From: Bryobacterales bacterium
GTDB lineage: Bacteria > Acidobacteriota > Terriglobia > Bryobacterales > Bryobacteraceae
DNA length: 64,000 nt
Assembly (NCBI GenBank): GCA_020852175.1
Contig: JADZBH010000036.1
Location: 62,001-126,000 of the forward strand
Direction: 5' to 3'
This document shows positions 17,322 to 27,200 of this stretch, in pieces. The translations under genes and the position numbers were made by a program. Numbering within the stretch: the stretch's first letter is position 1; every line of letters starts with the position of its first letter. The notes beneath the pieces were generated by a model. The model was not told the DNA's origin, searched no databases, and worked only from the letters and a program-made list of their open reading frames with translations.

Positions 17322-18832
17322 ATCTTCCCTGGCTGGCCGCCATCAGCGCCGGGTCCTTTCTCATCACGTTGCTGCTGACTCCCCTGGTGCGCAATGCATT
17401 CCTCCGCTCCAATCTTGTGGATGTGCCGGATGGCGGCCGTAAACTCCATGCGCGTGCCGTGCCCAGAATCGGCGGAATTCCGATTGCGATTGCATACGTC
17501 GCACCGTTCAGCCTGCTCGCGCTTACGTCCCCGCCGGGAACTTCGCCAGTGCACGCCATGCCTTTCCTGGTTCCTCTGATCCTCTCGGCTGGCATTGTGT
17601 TCCTCACCGGGTTGTTGGACGACATCGTGGGCCTGCTCCCTGGCCAGAAACTGGCCGGACAACTCCTGGCGGCCGCGGGAGCCTATTTCTCCGGTGTCCG
17701 CATCTCGTCCCTGGCCGGTTATGAGGTTTCCGGGTGGTTCGGTTTTCCACTCACGCTCGTCTGGCTGGTCATGTGCAGCAACGCGTTCAACCTGATTGAC
17801 GGCCTGGATGGCCTGGCGTCCGGCATGGGGCTGTTCGCTACGTTAACCACACTTCTGGCGGCACTGCTCCACGGCAATCAGGAACTCGTGCTGCTCACGC
17901 TGCCACTGGCCGGCGCGTTGGTTGGATTCCTGCGCTACAACTTCAACCCCGCCTCCGTGTTTCTGGGGGATTCCGGGAGTCTGCTCATCGGATTCCTTCT
18001 GGGTAGCTATGGGGTCATCTGGAGCCAGAAGTCTGCCACTCTTCTGGGTATGACGGCGCCATTGATGGCCGTCGCCATTCCCTTGCTCGATGTGTGCCTT
18101 TCGGTGGCCCGGCGCTGGCTGCGCGGACAACCCATTTTCTCACCCGATCGCGGCCATATTCATCACCGGCTGCTGGAGAGAGGCCTGCCGCATCGACGGG
18201 CCGTGCTGGTCCTCTACTCGGTGTGTGGATTTTATGCCGCGCTGAGTCTGCTTCAAAGCGTCCTGTCCAATCAGGTGGGAGGGCTGGTTATTCTCCTCTT
18301 CTGCCTTGCCACCTGGGCCGGAATCCAACACCTGGGCTATCACGAGTTCGACGCCGCGGGACGGACATTGCGCTCGGGAGACGTGCAGAGGCTGGTGCAG
18401 GGACAGCTTACGATTCAGAACTTCGAGAGGAGGATGCGGCAGGCGGCTTCCTTGCAGGAATGCTGGCAAATCATGCTCGACTCGGCACAAATGTTTGAAG
18501 TCATCCGGCTGCAAGCGCGGTTGCTCGATGAAGACTTCGAGAGTTGTGGCGATGATGCGGGCACACCCTGCTGGCAACTGTGGATTCCTCTCGGCGGAGC
18601 GAGCTACATCCAGCTCTGTTGTGCGTTTGGGCGGCGGCACGGATCGGGCATCCTGATCCCCTGGGTCGAATCCGTGCGCGCGCAGGTCCCGCCCCGGTTG
18701 GAAGCGGTTGGACGGTTTCGTTCCGCGGCGCCGACAGACATCGGATCTCTGGTGCAGTTGGCCAGGAAGGTGGATGTGAATCAGGATGGCGATCTGCTGC
18801 CAGCGGAGACCGCCGTAAAGGAGGCATCCTGA
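17318..18832 (+). CDS. WecA/TagO-type undecaprenyl-phosphate sugar-1-phosphate transferase with extra C-terminal domain
   Basis: A 504-residue PNPT-family protein predicted to start repeat-unit synthesis by moving a HexNAc-1-phosphate (usually GlcNAc-1-P) to undecaprenyl phosphate. About ten membrane segments fill residues 1-335. Signatures are VPRIGGIPIAIAY, NLIDGLDGLASG (about 158-169) with the Mg-binding aspartates, and HIHHRLLERG (about 280-289). The remaining 160 or so residues are soluble and not part of the core fold; I do not recognise the domain. Such loci more often use PHPT (WbaP-like) initiators, so a PNPT enzyme here is notable. Confidence 0.85.
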   Translation: MNLPWLAAISAGSFLITLLLTPLVRNAFLRSNLVDVPDGGRKLHARAVPRIGGIPIAIAYVAPFSLLALTSPPGTSPVHAMPFLVPLILSAGIVFLTGLLDDIVGLLPGQKLAGQLLAAAGAYFSGVRISSLAGYEVSGWFGFPLTLVWLVMCSNAFNLIDGLDGLASGMGLFATLTTLLAALLHGNQELVLLTLPLAGALVGFLRYNFNPASVFLGDSGSLLIGFLLGSYGVIWSQKSATLLGMTAPLMAVAIPLLDVCLSVARRWLRGQPIFSPDRGHIHHRLLERGLPHRRAVLVLYSVCGFYAALSLLQSVLSNQVGGLVILLFCLATWAGIQHLGYHEFDAAGRTLRSGDVQRLVQGQLTIQNFERRMRQAASLQECWQIMLDSAQMFEVIRLQARLLDEDFESCGDDAGTPCWQLWIPLGGASYIQLCCAFGRRHGSGILIPWVESVRAQVPPRLEAVGRFRSAAPTDIGSLVQLARKVDVNQDGDLLPAETAVKEAS

Positions 18833-18834
18833 CG

Positions 18835-20100
18835 GTGCGAGCCGCGAACCATTCAAACCGTAGGGCATACCTGCTCCTGGCCGCCTGCGCGATCTCCACG
18901 TCGTTGGCGTGGATGGGCTCCCCCCGGTCGGATCTGGCGCCGGCGATGATCTTTCTGGCATCTGGCATGCTTCTGCCGCCAGTTCGCATGGATCCGGAAG
19001 CCAGGCAGAGTGGGGCGGCGTGGATTCTGCTGGCAATTCCAATGTGGGGCGTACTCCAGTTGACTCTCGGCTGGAGTGCCTATTCCCAGGCAACGATCCG
19101 GGGGATCACCTATTGGACGGCGCTTGCCGTTGCATTTGCCGGGGCAGCCTTGGCGTTCCAGGACAGGTATGCGCGCCATCTGCTGCTTCGCGTACTGGGA
19201 ATCCTCGCCTCGATTCTGGCGTGGATGGCGATACTGCAACCTTATGTGGGGCGTCTCGGCGTGGGTGCCCTTACTTCGGCGGCGCCTGATGCATACGCAG
19301 CGACTTTTTCCAATCGCAACATGTACGCATGCTTCGCGGAACTCGCCCTGCCTGCCGTGGTGTGGCTTGGGACGCGGGATGCCAAGACCTCATGGCTGTG
19401 GTTATGCAATGCCGCTGCGATCGCCGGTTCTGTGCTCATTTCGGGAAGCCGCGCCGGAGGGGTGCTTATCCTGCTGGAGTCTCTCATCCTGGCGGGCATC
19501 TGCCTTCGTGGCCGCCAGCGCTTAATCCCCATCGCCGTGGGCGCTATCGTTGCCGCGGCCGTTGCACTGGCCGCGACCGGCGAAGGAGGATTCACCGCAC
19601 GTCTGCAATACGAAGACCCGCTTGTGCTACGCCGGGACATCTATCGCTCGGGGATTGAAATGATCTCCGCTCATCCCCTGACGGGAACGGGATTAGGTGC
19701 GTTCGTGGCTGCCTACCCCGCTCATGCACACTTCGACAACTCACGGTTGGTGGACCTGGCGCACAATGACTGGCTCCAGATCGCGGCTGAGTGTGGAGTT
19801 CCGATCGCCATGGTGTGGGCTGGCTTCACAATCCTGCTTCTCGCCCGGCTGCGCGGCCAGATGTGGGCCGTGGGCTTGCCCGTCGTTCTGGCTCACGCGC
19901 TCGTGGATTTTCCCTTGCACCGGATCGGTGTTGCCGCCTGGTGGATGGTGCTGGCCGGCGCGGCATTGTCCCCGCGCCATGGGGATGGCAGGCGGAGCGA
20001 CCGGGGTGGACGGTGGAGCCTTGCCGGTATCAAGCTGCCTTCGATGCGGGCTGGTCCGAAACAGGTTCCTGAACCAATTGCACCGTCGGGTCGATCTTAA
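18835..20100 (+). CDS. O-antigen ligase/polymerase family membrane protein (second), GTG start
   Basis: A 421-residue polytopic membrane protein of the Wzy_C family. The diagnostic stretch is RLVDLAHNDWLQIAAECG near residues 304-321, and FSNRNMYACFAELALP also resembles family members. It should polymerise repeat units or ligate the chain to an acceptor in the periplasm. The GTG at 18835 is chosen because AAAGGAGG lies about ten bases upstream and only two bases separate it from the preceding stop. Its last 71 bases overlap the end of the convergent MFS gene. Confidence 0.78.
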   Translation: MRAANHSNRRAYLLLAACAISTSLAWMGSPRSDLAPAMIFLASGMLLPPVRMDPEARQSGAAWILLAIPMWGVLQLTLGWSAYSQATIRGITYWTALAVAFAGAALAFQDRYARHLLLRVLGILASILAWMAILQPYVGRLGVGALTSAAPDAYAATFSNRNMYACFAELALPAVVWLGTRDAKTSWLWLCNAAAIAGSVLISGSRAGGVLILLESLILAGICLRGRQRLIPIAVGAIVAAAVALAATGEGGFTARLQYEDPLVLRRDIYRSGIEMISAHPLTGTGLGAFVAAYPAHAHFDNSRLVDLAHNDWLQIAAECGVPIAMVWAGFTILLLARLRGQMWAVGLPVVLAHALVDFPLHRIGVAAWWMVLAGAALSPRHGDGRRSDRGGRWSLAGIKLPSMRAGPKQVPEPIAPSGRS

Positions 20101-21319
20101 GCCAGAGCAGTGCGCTGACCGCCGTGAGGATTCCCATGGGGATCAGCGGAGCGTCATAGCTGCCGTAATACTTCACGAGATAGCCGAATGCCACGGAAGT
20201 CGCAAAAGACCCGATCTGACCCGCCGTATTCATCGCGCCAGTCACGGCCCCGGCATAGCGCCGGCCCACGTCCAGACAAACGGCCCAGGCGACCGGGAGC
20301 ATGAAATCCGAGCCCGCGTACCCTAGCGCCAACAGAAGAACGCTAAGGACCTTGTGTTTGGTGAACGTGGTGGCGATCAAGAAGATGGCCGAGGCTCCAA
20401 GCCCGATGAACCCGCACAGTCTGCGGCCCCACTTGAGGCCGACGCGCTTCACCATGTAATCGCTAGTGATTCCGCCGAGCAGGTTGGCGGTGCCGCCAAA
20501 GACGAACGGCAGCCAGGAGTAGGCGATCAGGTCCTCTTTGCTGAAGCCGCGGCCGTTTTCAAGGAAAGTATGCAGCCATGAAAGGTAGAAGAATGAACCC
20601 CAGCAGTAGGTGTGGTACATGAGCATGATCCACCAGAGATTCGGAACTCGCAGCACCTTGCCCCAGGGCAATCCTTGGTGTGATTCCGGCTTGGAACCCG
20701 CTCCAATCTCTTCCATTTCAGCCGCGGTCACCCCCGCCTTCTCCGACGGGTGGTCGCGGAACCAGACGTACCAGGCCGCCGCCCACAAGACGCCCATGAC
20801 GCCGAACACCATGAAGCTCATGCGCCAACCGAACGCCATCTGGATGGGGACGACCAGCAACGGGGAGATGGCCCCGCCGACACGGCTCGCCATCCAGACC
20901 AGTCCGTGGGCGCGGGCACGCTCAACAAACGGAAACCAGCGGGAGATGGCGGCGGACGAATTCGGGTAAGCGCCCGCCTCGCCCGCGCCGAACAGGAACC
21001 GTACACCCAGAAGGGCAGGGAAACTCTTGACGACGCCGGTCAGGCTGGTAAACGCCGACCACCAGATGACGATCCGCGTCAGGACCCTGCGGGGGCCAAC
21101 ACGGTCGCCCATGGATCCACTGGGAATTTCGAAGGCCGCATAGGAGATGGCGAACGCCCCCAGGACCCACCCCCAATTCTCCGGCGAGATGCCCATGTCC
21201 TCCTGCATTGTCTTGCCGGCGACGGAGATGCACACTCGATCGATATAGGTGATGACGGAGAGGAAAAAGAGGAAGGCAAGAACGCGGTGGCGATATTTCA
21301 CCTCGCGATTATGCCACAC
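20030..21319 (-). CDS. MFS transporter, ACS/hexuronate-like
   Basis: A 429-residue carrier with 12 predicted membrane helices. The region after helix 2 contains GSMGDRVGPRR, the MFS A-motif loop, and the N-terminus has ITYIDRVCISVAG, typical of the anion:cation symporter branch (ExuT, GudP, sialate-type carriers). A uronate or aldonate substrate is plausible, and a uronate isomerase lies about 9 kb away. The start is a GTG at 21319; another GTG at 21301 would also work. The 3' end overlaps the convergent polymerase gene by 71 bases. Confidence 0.82.
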   Translation of the reverse strand: MWHNREVKYRHRVLAFLFFLSVITYIDRVCISVAGKTMQEDMGISPENWGWVLGAFAISYAAFEIPSGSMGDRVGPRRVLTRIVIWWSAFTSLTGVVKSFPALLGVRFLFGAGEAGAYPNSSAAISRWFPFVERARAHGLVWMASRVGGAISPLLVVPIQMAFGWRMSFMVFGVMGVLWAAAWYVWFRDHPSEKAGVTAAEMEEIGAGSKPESHQGLPWGKVLRVPNLWWIMLMYHTYCWGSFFYLSWLHTFLENGRGFSKEDLIAYSWLPFVFGGTANLLGGITSDYMVKRVGLKWGRRLCGFIGLGASAIFLIATTFTKHKVLSVLLLALGYAGSDFMLPVAWAVCLDVGRRYAGAVTGAMNTAGQIGSFATSVAFGYLVKYYGSYDAPLIPMGILTAVSALLWLKIDPTVQLVQEPVSDQPASKAA

Positions 21320-21337
21320 TAGCTCCGCGCGGCCCGG

Positions 21338-22339
21338 CTATCGGGGATCGAGAACGGCCTCGGCCATGGCGAATTTCAGGGCTTCGATCCCTTCACCCGT
21401 GACCGACGAAATCTTGAAGAAAGGCAACTTGCGCCGTGCGGCCATACGCCGGAGGCTGTCCAGACGCTTGGCATCCTGCGCCGCGTCGAGCTTTGCCGCC
21501 ACGACAAACATCGGCTTGGCGGCCAACTCCGGGCTGAACCGTTCCAACTCCTTCAGGACAACCTTGAAGTCGTCTGAAGGTTTACGTCCGCTTAACTCGC
21601 TGACGTCCACCAGGTGCACAAGCAGTCGCGTCCGCTCGACATGCCGCAGGAAACGGATGCCTAAACCGGCGCCTTCGTGCGCTCCTTCGATGAGTCCAGG
21701 AATGTCTGCTACCACGAAGGTCCGCTGATCCTGCGTGGAGACCACGCCGAGGTTGGGTTCGAGCGTCGTGAACGGGTAGTCGGCGATCTTGGGGCGCGCG
21801 GCGGAGATCACGCTGATGAGGGTGGATTTGCCCGCGTTCGGGAAGCCCACGAGTCCCACGTCGGCGAGTAATTTCAGCTCCAGGCGGAGCGACTTTTGCT
21901 CGCCCAGCGAACCAGGCTCATGCTCGGTAGGCGTCTGGTGCCAAGGGGTGGCAAAGCGGGCATTGCCACGCCCTCCACGCCCTCCACGAGCGACAATGCA
22001 CTGGTCCTCGGGCCGGGCAAAATCGTGAAGTTGTTCACCGGTGGCCTCATCGTAGACGATTGTCCCAACCGGGACAGGCAGAATAATGTCGCCTCCGTCG
22101 CGTCCTTTCCGGTTACTCCCTTCGCCGTGGCGTCCGCGTTCGGCCGTGTGCTCGGGGTTGTAGCGGAAGTGGAGCAGGGTGTTGTAATGATTGCTCGATT
22201 CGAGAACGATGTCGCCTCCGCGACCTCCGTCTCCGCCCGAAGGACCGCCCTTGGGCACGAACTTTTCCCTGCGAAAGGCCAGGCAGCCATTGCCGCCATT
22301 GCCGGCCTTGATTCGAATGCGAACTTCATCGATAAACAC
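21338..22339 (-). CDS. obg: Obg/CgtA family GTPase, GTG start
   Basis: A 333-residue ribosome-assembly GTPase. The glycine-rich Obg fold ([25 protein letters not shown]) fills residues 1-155. The GTPase domain has G1 [11 protein letters not shown]3 DIPGLIEGA and G5 SSVTGEG. G4 reads AAKLD instead of the usual NKxD. No OCT extension is present. The GTG at 22339 gives the conserved [10 protein letters not shown] start; a longer frame upstream only re-reads rpmA in another frame. A terminator-like hairpin separates it from rpmA, so it may need its own promoter. Confidence 0.92.
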   Translation of the reverse strand: MFIDEVRIRIKAGNGGNGCLAFRREKFVPKGGPSGGDGGRGGDIVLESSNHYNTLLHFRYNPEHTAERGRHGEGSNRKGRDGGDIILPVPVGTIVYDEATGEQLHDFARPEDQCIVARGGRGGRGNARFATPWHQTPTEHEPGSLGEQKSLRLELKLLADVGLVGFPNAGKSTLISVISAARPKIADYPFTTLEPNLGVVSTQDQRTFVVADIPGLIEGAHEGAGLGIRFLRHVERTRLLVHLVDVSELSGRKPSDDFKVVLKELERFSPELAAKPMFVVAAKLDAAQDAKRLDSLRRMAARRKLPFFKISSVTGEGIEALKFAMAEAVLDPR

Positions 22340-22387
22340 GCGGCACCTGTTCGGGATGGGCTGCGGGACCGGGCCCGCAGCGGGCAG

Positions 22388-22420
22388 AAAAAAGGCCGCC
22401 AGTGTCTTCGCCGGCGGCCT
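22388..22420 (-). terminator. Intrinsic terminator after rpmA
   Basis: Read on the minus strand, GGCCGCC and GGCGGCC arms (plus positions 22413-22419 and 22394-22400) flank a 12-base loop and are followed by six T residues (plus-strand A run 22388-22393). This is a standard Rho-independent terminator downstream of rpmA and before the obg start. Confidence 0.8.
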
Positions 22421-22442
22421 ATTGAGATGCAGGCTGACTAAA

Positions 22443-22700
22443 CTATTGGGCGGAGCGGATGCTGATGAACCGCCCCATTCGGCCGCGGTCGCGAAACTCG
22501 ACCACGCCTGGAATCTTGGCGAACAACGTGTCGTCCTTGCCGATGCCGACATTTTCGCCGGGGTAAAAGCGAGTGCCACGCTGGCGGACCAGAATTGAAC
22601 CTCCGGAGACCACCTCTCCCGCGAAGGCCTTCACTCCAAGACGCTGCGAATGCGAATCGCGTCCGTTCCTGGAACTGCCCATTCCTTTTTTACTTGCCAT
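22443..22700 (-). CDS. rpmA: 50S ribosomal protein L27
   Basis: An 85-residue bL27 protein of the large ribosomal subunit, near the peptidyl-transferase centre. The N-terminus [20 protein letters not shown] and the core [19 protein letters not shown] are family-typical. It follows rplU by 26 bases, the usual bacterial order rplU-rpmA-obg. An AGGAGG-like run lies just upstream of the ATG. Confidence 0.96.
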   Translation of the reverse strand: MASKKGMGSSRNGRDSHSQRLGVKAFAGEVVSGGSILVRQRGTRFYPGENVGIGKDDTLFAKIPGVVEFRDRGRMGRFISIRSAQ

Positions 22701-22726
22701 GGGTTCCTCCTTTCGGGCCCGGCCGG

Positions 22727-23035
22727 TTAGGCCGAGATCTCCTCGATCTTGACGGCGGTGAAATTCTGGCGATGGCCGATCGTCCGCTTGTACTGCTTCT
22801 TGCGCTTGAACTTGAAAACGATCACTTTATCCGCCCGGCCGTTCCCAACGATGGTGCCCTTCACCTTGGCTCCGGTTAAAGCGCCGCCAGTCAGCACTTC
22901 ACCGGCTTGGCGAACCACGGCCAAAGGCGCGAATTCCACCTGGCTTCCGGCGTCGCCCGGCAGCGTTTCCACGCGCACGGTATCTCCGGTGGCGACACGA
23001 TACTGCTTACCGCCGGTCTCGATCACTGCGTACAT
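22727..23035 (-). CDS. rplU: 50S ribosomal protein L21
   Basis: A 102-residue bL21 protein. Signatures are [14 protein letters not shown] at the start and [20 protein letters not shown] near the end, the 23S rRNA-binding region. It heads the rplU-rpmA pair and is normally transcribed with it. The region 23036-23137 upstream probably carries the promoter. Confidence 0.96.
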   Translation of the reverse strand: MYAVIETGGKQYRVATGDTVRVETLPGDAGSQVEFAPLAVVRQAGEVLTGGALTGAKVKGTIVGNGRADKVIVFKFKRKKQYKRTIGHRQNFTAVKIEEISA

Positions 23036-23137
23036 AACTCAACCTCAATGTTTCAGAACTTGGGGCTTTCAGTCAGGCTGGAGAATAGACAGCCGTGCGG
23101 CCAATAGCCGTAACGACCATAATACACAATCCCGCGA

Positions 23138-23917
23138 CTATCGCACAACTCCGGCAAGGGGCGAACTGGCGGAGGCGTAGAGCCGTTTCTGCATGCGGCC
23201 CGCCTGGAACGCCAGCCGGCCGGCCTCTGTGGCCAACTTCATCGCCACGGCCATCGCCTCCGCATCTTCCGCCTCGGCAATCGCCGTGTTCATTAATATT
23301 CCGTCAAAACCGAGTTCCATCGCGATGGCGGCATCCGATGCCGTGCCGACGCCCGCGTCCACGATCAACGGCACCTCGTGGATCTGTTCGCGCAGAATAC
23401 GCAGGTTCACCGGGTTCTGAATCCCCAGACCGGAGCCGATGGGGGCGGCCAGCGGCATTACGGCGGCGGCGCCCGCGTCGATCAGTTTGCGCGCATTCAC
23501 AGGGTCGTCGGTGGTGTAGGGGAGAACCACGAACCCCTCCCTCGCAAGTACCCGCGTCGCTTCCAGCAACCCTTCATTGTCCGGGAACAGGGTCTGCTGG
23601 TCGCCGATCACCTCCAGCTTCACCCAGTCCGACAGACCCACCTCGCGCCCCAACCGTGCCGTGCGAATGGCCTCGTCCGCCGTAAAGCAGGCAGCCGTAT
23701 TGGGCAGGATGAAGATACGGTCGCGATCGATGTAGTCGAGCAATGACTCCTTCGTCTTGTCGGTCAGATTCACCCTCCGTACCGCCACGGTCACCATGTC
23801 GGCTCCGGATGCCTCGTGACAGCGCTTCATTTCCTGGAAGCCGCGGTACTTGCCGGTACCCACGATCAGCCTGGATTGAAAGGTCCGTCCGGCGATCACG
23901 AAGGATGAGTTCACCAT
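23138..23917 (-). CDS. thiG: Thiazole synthase ThiG
   Basis: A 259-residue TIM-barrel enzyme that makes the thiazole phosphate moiety of thiamine from 1-deoxyxylulose 5-phosphate, dehydroglycine and ThiS thiocarboxylate. [11 protein letters not shown] starts the barrel, the Schiff-base lysine is K100 in WVKLEVIGD, and phosphate-binding loops include [11 protein letters not shown] and [11 protein letters not shown]. No thiS, thiO, thiH or thiF gene is adjacent, so its partners lie elsewhere. The hairpin-rich leader at 23918-23973 directly precedes its start. Confidence 0.95.
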   Translation of the reverse strand: MVNSSFVIAGRTFQSRLIVGTGKYRGFQEMKRCHEASGADMVTVAVRRVNLTDKTKESLLDYIDRDRIFILPNTAACFTADEAIRTARLGREVGLSDWVKLEVIGDQQTLFPDNEGLLEATRVLAREGFVVLPYTTDDPVNARKLIDAGAAAVMPLAAPIGSGLGIQNPVNLRILREQIHEVPLIVDAGVGTASDAAIAMELGFDGILMNTAIAEAEDAEAMAVAMKLATEAGRLAFQAGRMQKRLYASASSPLAGVVR

Positions 23918-24287
23918 GTTTCCATTCTAAGTCCTTGAGTCCGGCCAAACCGGACCTTACCTAATTTGGCCGGGCGGATGATGGCCCGGAGCCTCCAGTT
24001 TCAGAGGTAGCTTTGAGTGAAAAAGCGCGGCGAAACGAATCGACAAAAAATTGGATTATTAACATTTTCTTAGATATTACGCTTTGACTTGTTTTTCGCC
24101 CAATGGTACCGAAGAATATACGGGGTCATTGTGGCAGGTGTGGGTCGCACATTGACGCAGTGTGTGCCATCGCGCGTCTGTTCGCATTTTCTCCGTATGT
24201 CCGTTTCGTGTTGGCGGACGAAGGCATTCAAAATTTCCTTCACGGCCTGGTCCGTGGGAGAAATGGCCATTTTCGAAGGAGGAAGAT
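23918..24287. promoter_or_regulatory. Divergent control region between thiG and the TonB receptor
   Basis: This 370-base stretch has no supported gene. The thiG side has mutually exclusive hairpins (separate entry). The centre (24045-24120) is strongly A/T-rich relative to its surroundings and holds TTGACT at 24084-24089 as a candidate -35 box, with no clean -10 at 17 bases. A perfect 12-base palindrome, AAATGGCCATTT (24261-24272), sits just upstream of AAGGAGG (24276-24282), the ribosome site of the receptor. The receptor mRNA probably has a leader of about 150-200 bases. I saw no TPP riboswitch consensus. Confidence 0.5.
23938..23973 (-). promoter_or_regulatory. Overlapping alternative hairpins in the thiG leader
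   Basis: CCGGCCAAA (23941-23949) pairs with TTTGGCCGG (23965-23973), a 9-bp stem with a 15-base loop. TCCGG/CCGGA (about 23940-23955) forms a second stem that uses part of the same arm. The two cannot form together. The structure ends about 23 bases before the thiG start codon, where it could gate translation. The switching role is inferred; the pairing is seen directly. Confidence 0.45.
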
Positions 24288-27200
24288 GTGAACATTCTGA
24301 CGAGAGTGATATTGGCCTCGTTAGTCGCGCTGAGCATGTGGGCTCAGTCGGATAACTCGTATGTCACGGGAACCGTGAAGGACCCGACGGGCGCTGTTGT
24401 CGCGGGCGCCAAGGTTACGATTAGAAACGAATCCACTGGTTTTGCCCGTGAAGTCCAAACGAATGAATCGGGCCTTTACATCGCAACGAACCTGCCTCCG
24501 GGCTACTACACGGTCGTTGTTGAGTCGCAGGGCTTCAAGAAGTTCGAGAAGACCCGCAACAAGATGGACGCGGGCATTCCGATCAATGTCAGCGTGGAGT
24601 TGACTGTCGGCGCGATCACCGAATCGGTGAACGTGGAAGCCAGCGTGGCCACGCTGCAAACCGAATCCGGAGCGGTGGGCAAGACGGTGGAACGGCAGCA
24701 GATTCAGAACCTGTCGCTGAACGGCCGCAATCCTTTGTTCCTGGCCCAGTTGAAGGCGGGCGTACGCGGCGGTGCGATGAATGGTTTCAGCTTCGGCTTG
24801 AGCCAGGCGTCGCTGACGATCAACGGCGGACGCACGCAGGATTCGCTGATCACCTTCGACGGTGCGGTGGCGGTCCGCACGCGCGCCAACGGCAGTTCCA
24901 TTGGCACGGCGGACGTGGAAACCGTGCAGGAAGTTCAGGTGCTTACGGCGAACTATGCGGCCGAGTATGGCCGGTCGAATAACGGCCAGGTGCGCATGGT
25001 CACCCGTTCGGGCGGCCGCGATTTCCACTTTGCCGCCTACGACTACTTCCGCAACGACAAACTCGATGCGAACTCGTGGGCGAACAATCGCAACAATCAG
25101 CCCAAGCAGGCGCGCCGGTTCAACCAGTTCGGCTATGTGATCGACGGTCCGGTGACCATCCCGGGCGTCTTCAACAAGGACCGCAACAAGCTGTTTTTCC
25201 TGTGGAGCCAGGAATGGATCCGCTACCGTGTCCAAAGCAGCACGAGCCAGACGGTTCCGAGCGAGTTGATGCGCACGGGCGACTTCAGCGAGTTGCTCAA
25301 CCCGGCGACGGGCTTCTTCAACTCCGCGCGCGCCATTCGCGATCCGGCGACGAATCAGCCTTTCGCCGGCAACATCATTCCCGCCTCGCGGCTGAGCGCC
25401 AACGGCATCGCTTTCTTGAAGACCTACCCGCTGCCGACGCCTGGTTACCGGCAGGGCACGGCGAACTTCTTCCAGATCCGTCCAAATCCGCAGAACCAGC
25501 GCAAGGATACGGTGTCGATCGATTACAACCTGACTTCGAGCCAGGTGATCCGTTTCCGTCACAACAACTACAATTGGACTTCGCTGGACGCATTCCGGAG
25601 CGGCTTCGATTACGCCATCACGGATTGGAGCCGTCCGAACAAAACCGGTTCCATCAACCATGTCTGGACCCTGTCGCCCACGATGATCAACGAGTTCATG
25701 GTGGCCGCCTCGGTGGATCGCGTCTACATCGGCGTTGACCGCGCCGGCGAACGGTATGCGCGCGCCAAACGCGGCATCACCTATCCCTATCTCTTTAACG
25801 ATCCCAAGGAGATTCAGGACAAGATTCCGACCATCGCCATTTCGAACTTCGGCACCATCGACGGCGGCCCGTATCCGTCGCAGTCCACCGGTCCCATCTA
25901 TCAGATCTCGAATAACTTCACGAAGATCGCGGGCAACCACCAGTTCAAGTTCGGCGTTTATTTCGAGCGTTCCGGACAGAACGACTTCGACCAGATCAAC
26001 GTTTCGGGCGTTCCCGGCGGCACCAATAACCAGAACGGCCGTTTCGAATTCACGGACTCGCGCGGCGCGGCCAGCAGCACCGGCACGGCGCTTTCCAACG
26101 CGGCGATGGGCCTGTTCAGCAACTACGCCGAAATCGGCTCGCGCAGCTACACGCCGTACCGCGGCCACATGTTCGAGTTCTTCGGCCAGGATTCCTGGCG
26201 CGTCACCCAAAAGCTGAAGCTGGAAATCGGCTTCCGCGGCACATGGATGAACGGCTACTACAAGTCCCTGTGGGGCAATATGGCCGTCTTCGATCCTTCG
26301 CTGTATGACACGTCGAAGGCCGCCGTGCTGGACCGCGCCACCGGCAACGTGATGAGTGGCGACCGCTTCAATGGCGTCTACATCCCCGGCACGGAATTTC
26401 CGGCCGCCGGAAAGGGCCGCGTGGCCGCTATCGATTCCGGGCAATACAACAACCTGCTGCGGGGCGACCGCTATCCGTCCCAATCGCACCTGAGCTTCAT
26501 GCCGCGTCTGGGTTTGGCCTACCAATTGGGCTCGAAGGACGTACTCCGCGCCGGCTTTGGCGGCTTCATCTCCCGCTACGGCGTGTACGACTCCGTGTTC
26601 CTCGGCGGCAACCCGCCGTTCCAGCCGATGGCTTCGGTGTCCAATGGCCTGGCTGACAATCCGGGCGGCGCCACGCGCACGGCCTTCCCGCAGTTCTTCA
26701 TGACCATCGATCCGGTTCTGAAACTGCCAAAGGCTTACAACTGGAACCTCACCTACCAGCGGCAGATCGGATTTGAGACCACGATCGACGTGGGTTATGT
26801 CGGCGCCGCGGGCAACCACCTGGCTCGCGAACGCGACCTGAACCAGTTGCCGTTCGGCACCACGTTCCAGCCGGCGAACTCCGGCGCGAACGTAAACTTC
26901 CTGCGCCCCTACAAGGGCTTCGCCAGCATTCCGATGCTCGAACACGCCGGCCGCAGCGAGTACAACGGCCTGCAGATCGAAGTGAACCGCCGGTTCAAGT
27001 CGAACTTCAGCTTCGGGTTTGCCTATACGCTTTCGAAGTCCATGGATCATGCCTCCGGCCCGCGCGACCGGTTGATCGACTCCTACAACGACTTCAACAC
27101 ATGGGGCAAGTCGAGCTTCGACACGCGCCATGTGGCCGTCGCCAACTTCATCTGGGATCTGCCGTTCTTCAAGAGCGGCCATCGCCTGACCCGCTCGGTT

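Noticed and set aside
23918-24287. TPP riboswitch upstream of thiG
   Set aside because: The expected CUGAGA and ACCUGAUCUGG-type segments are not found on the minus strand.
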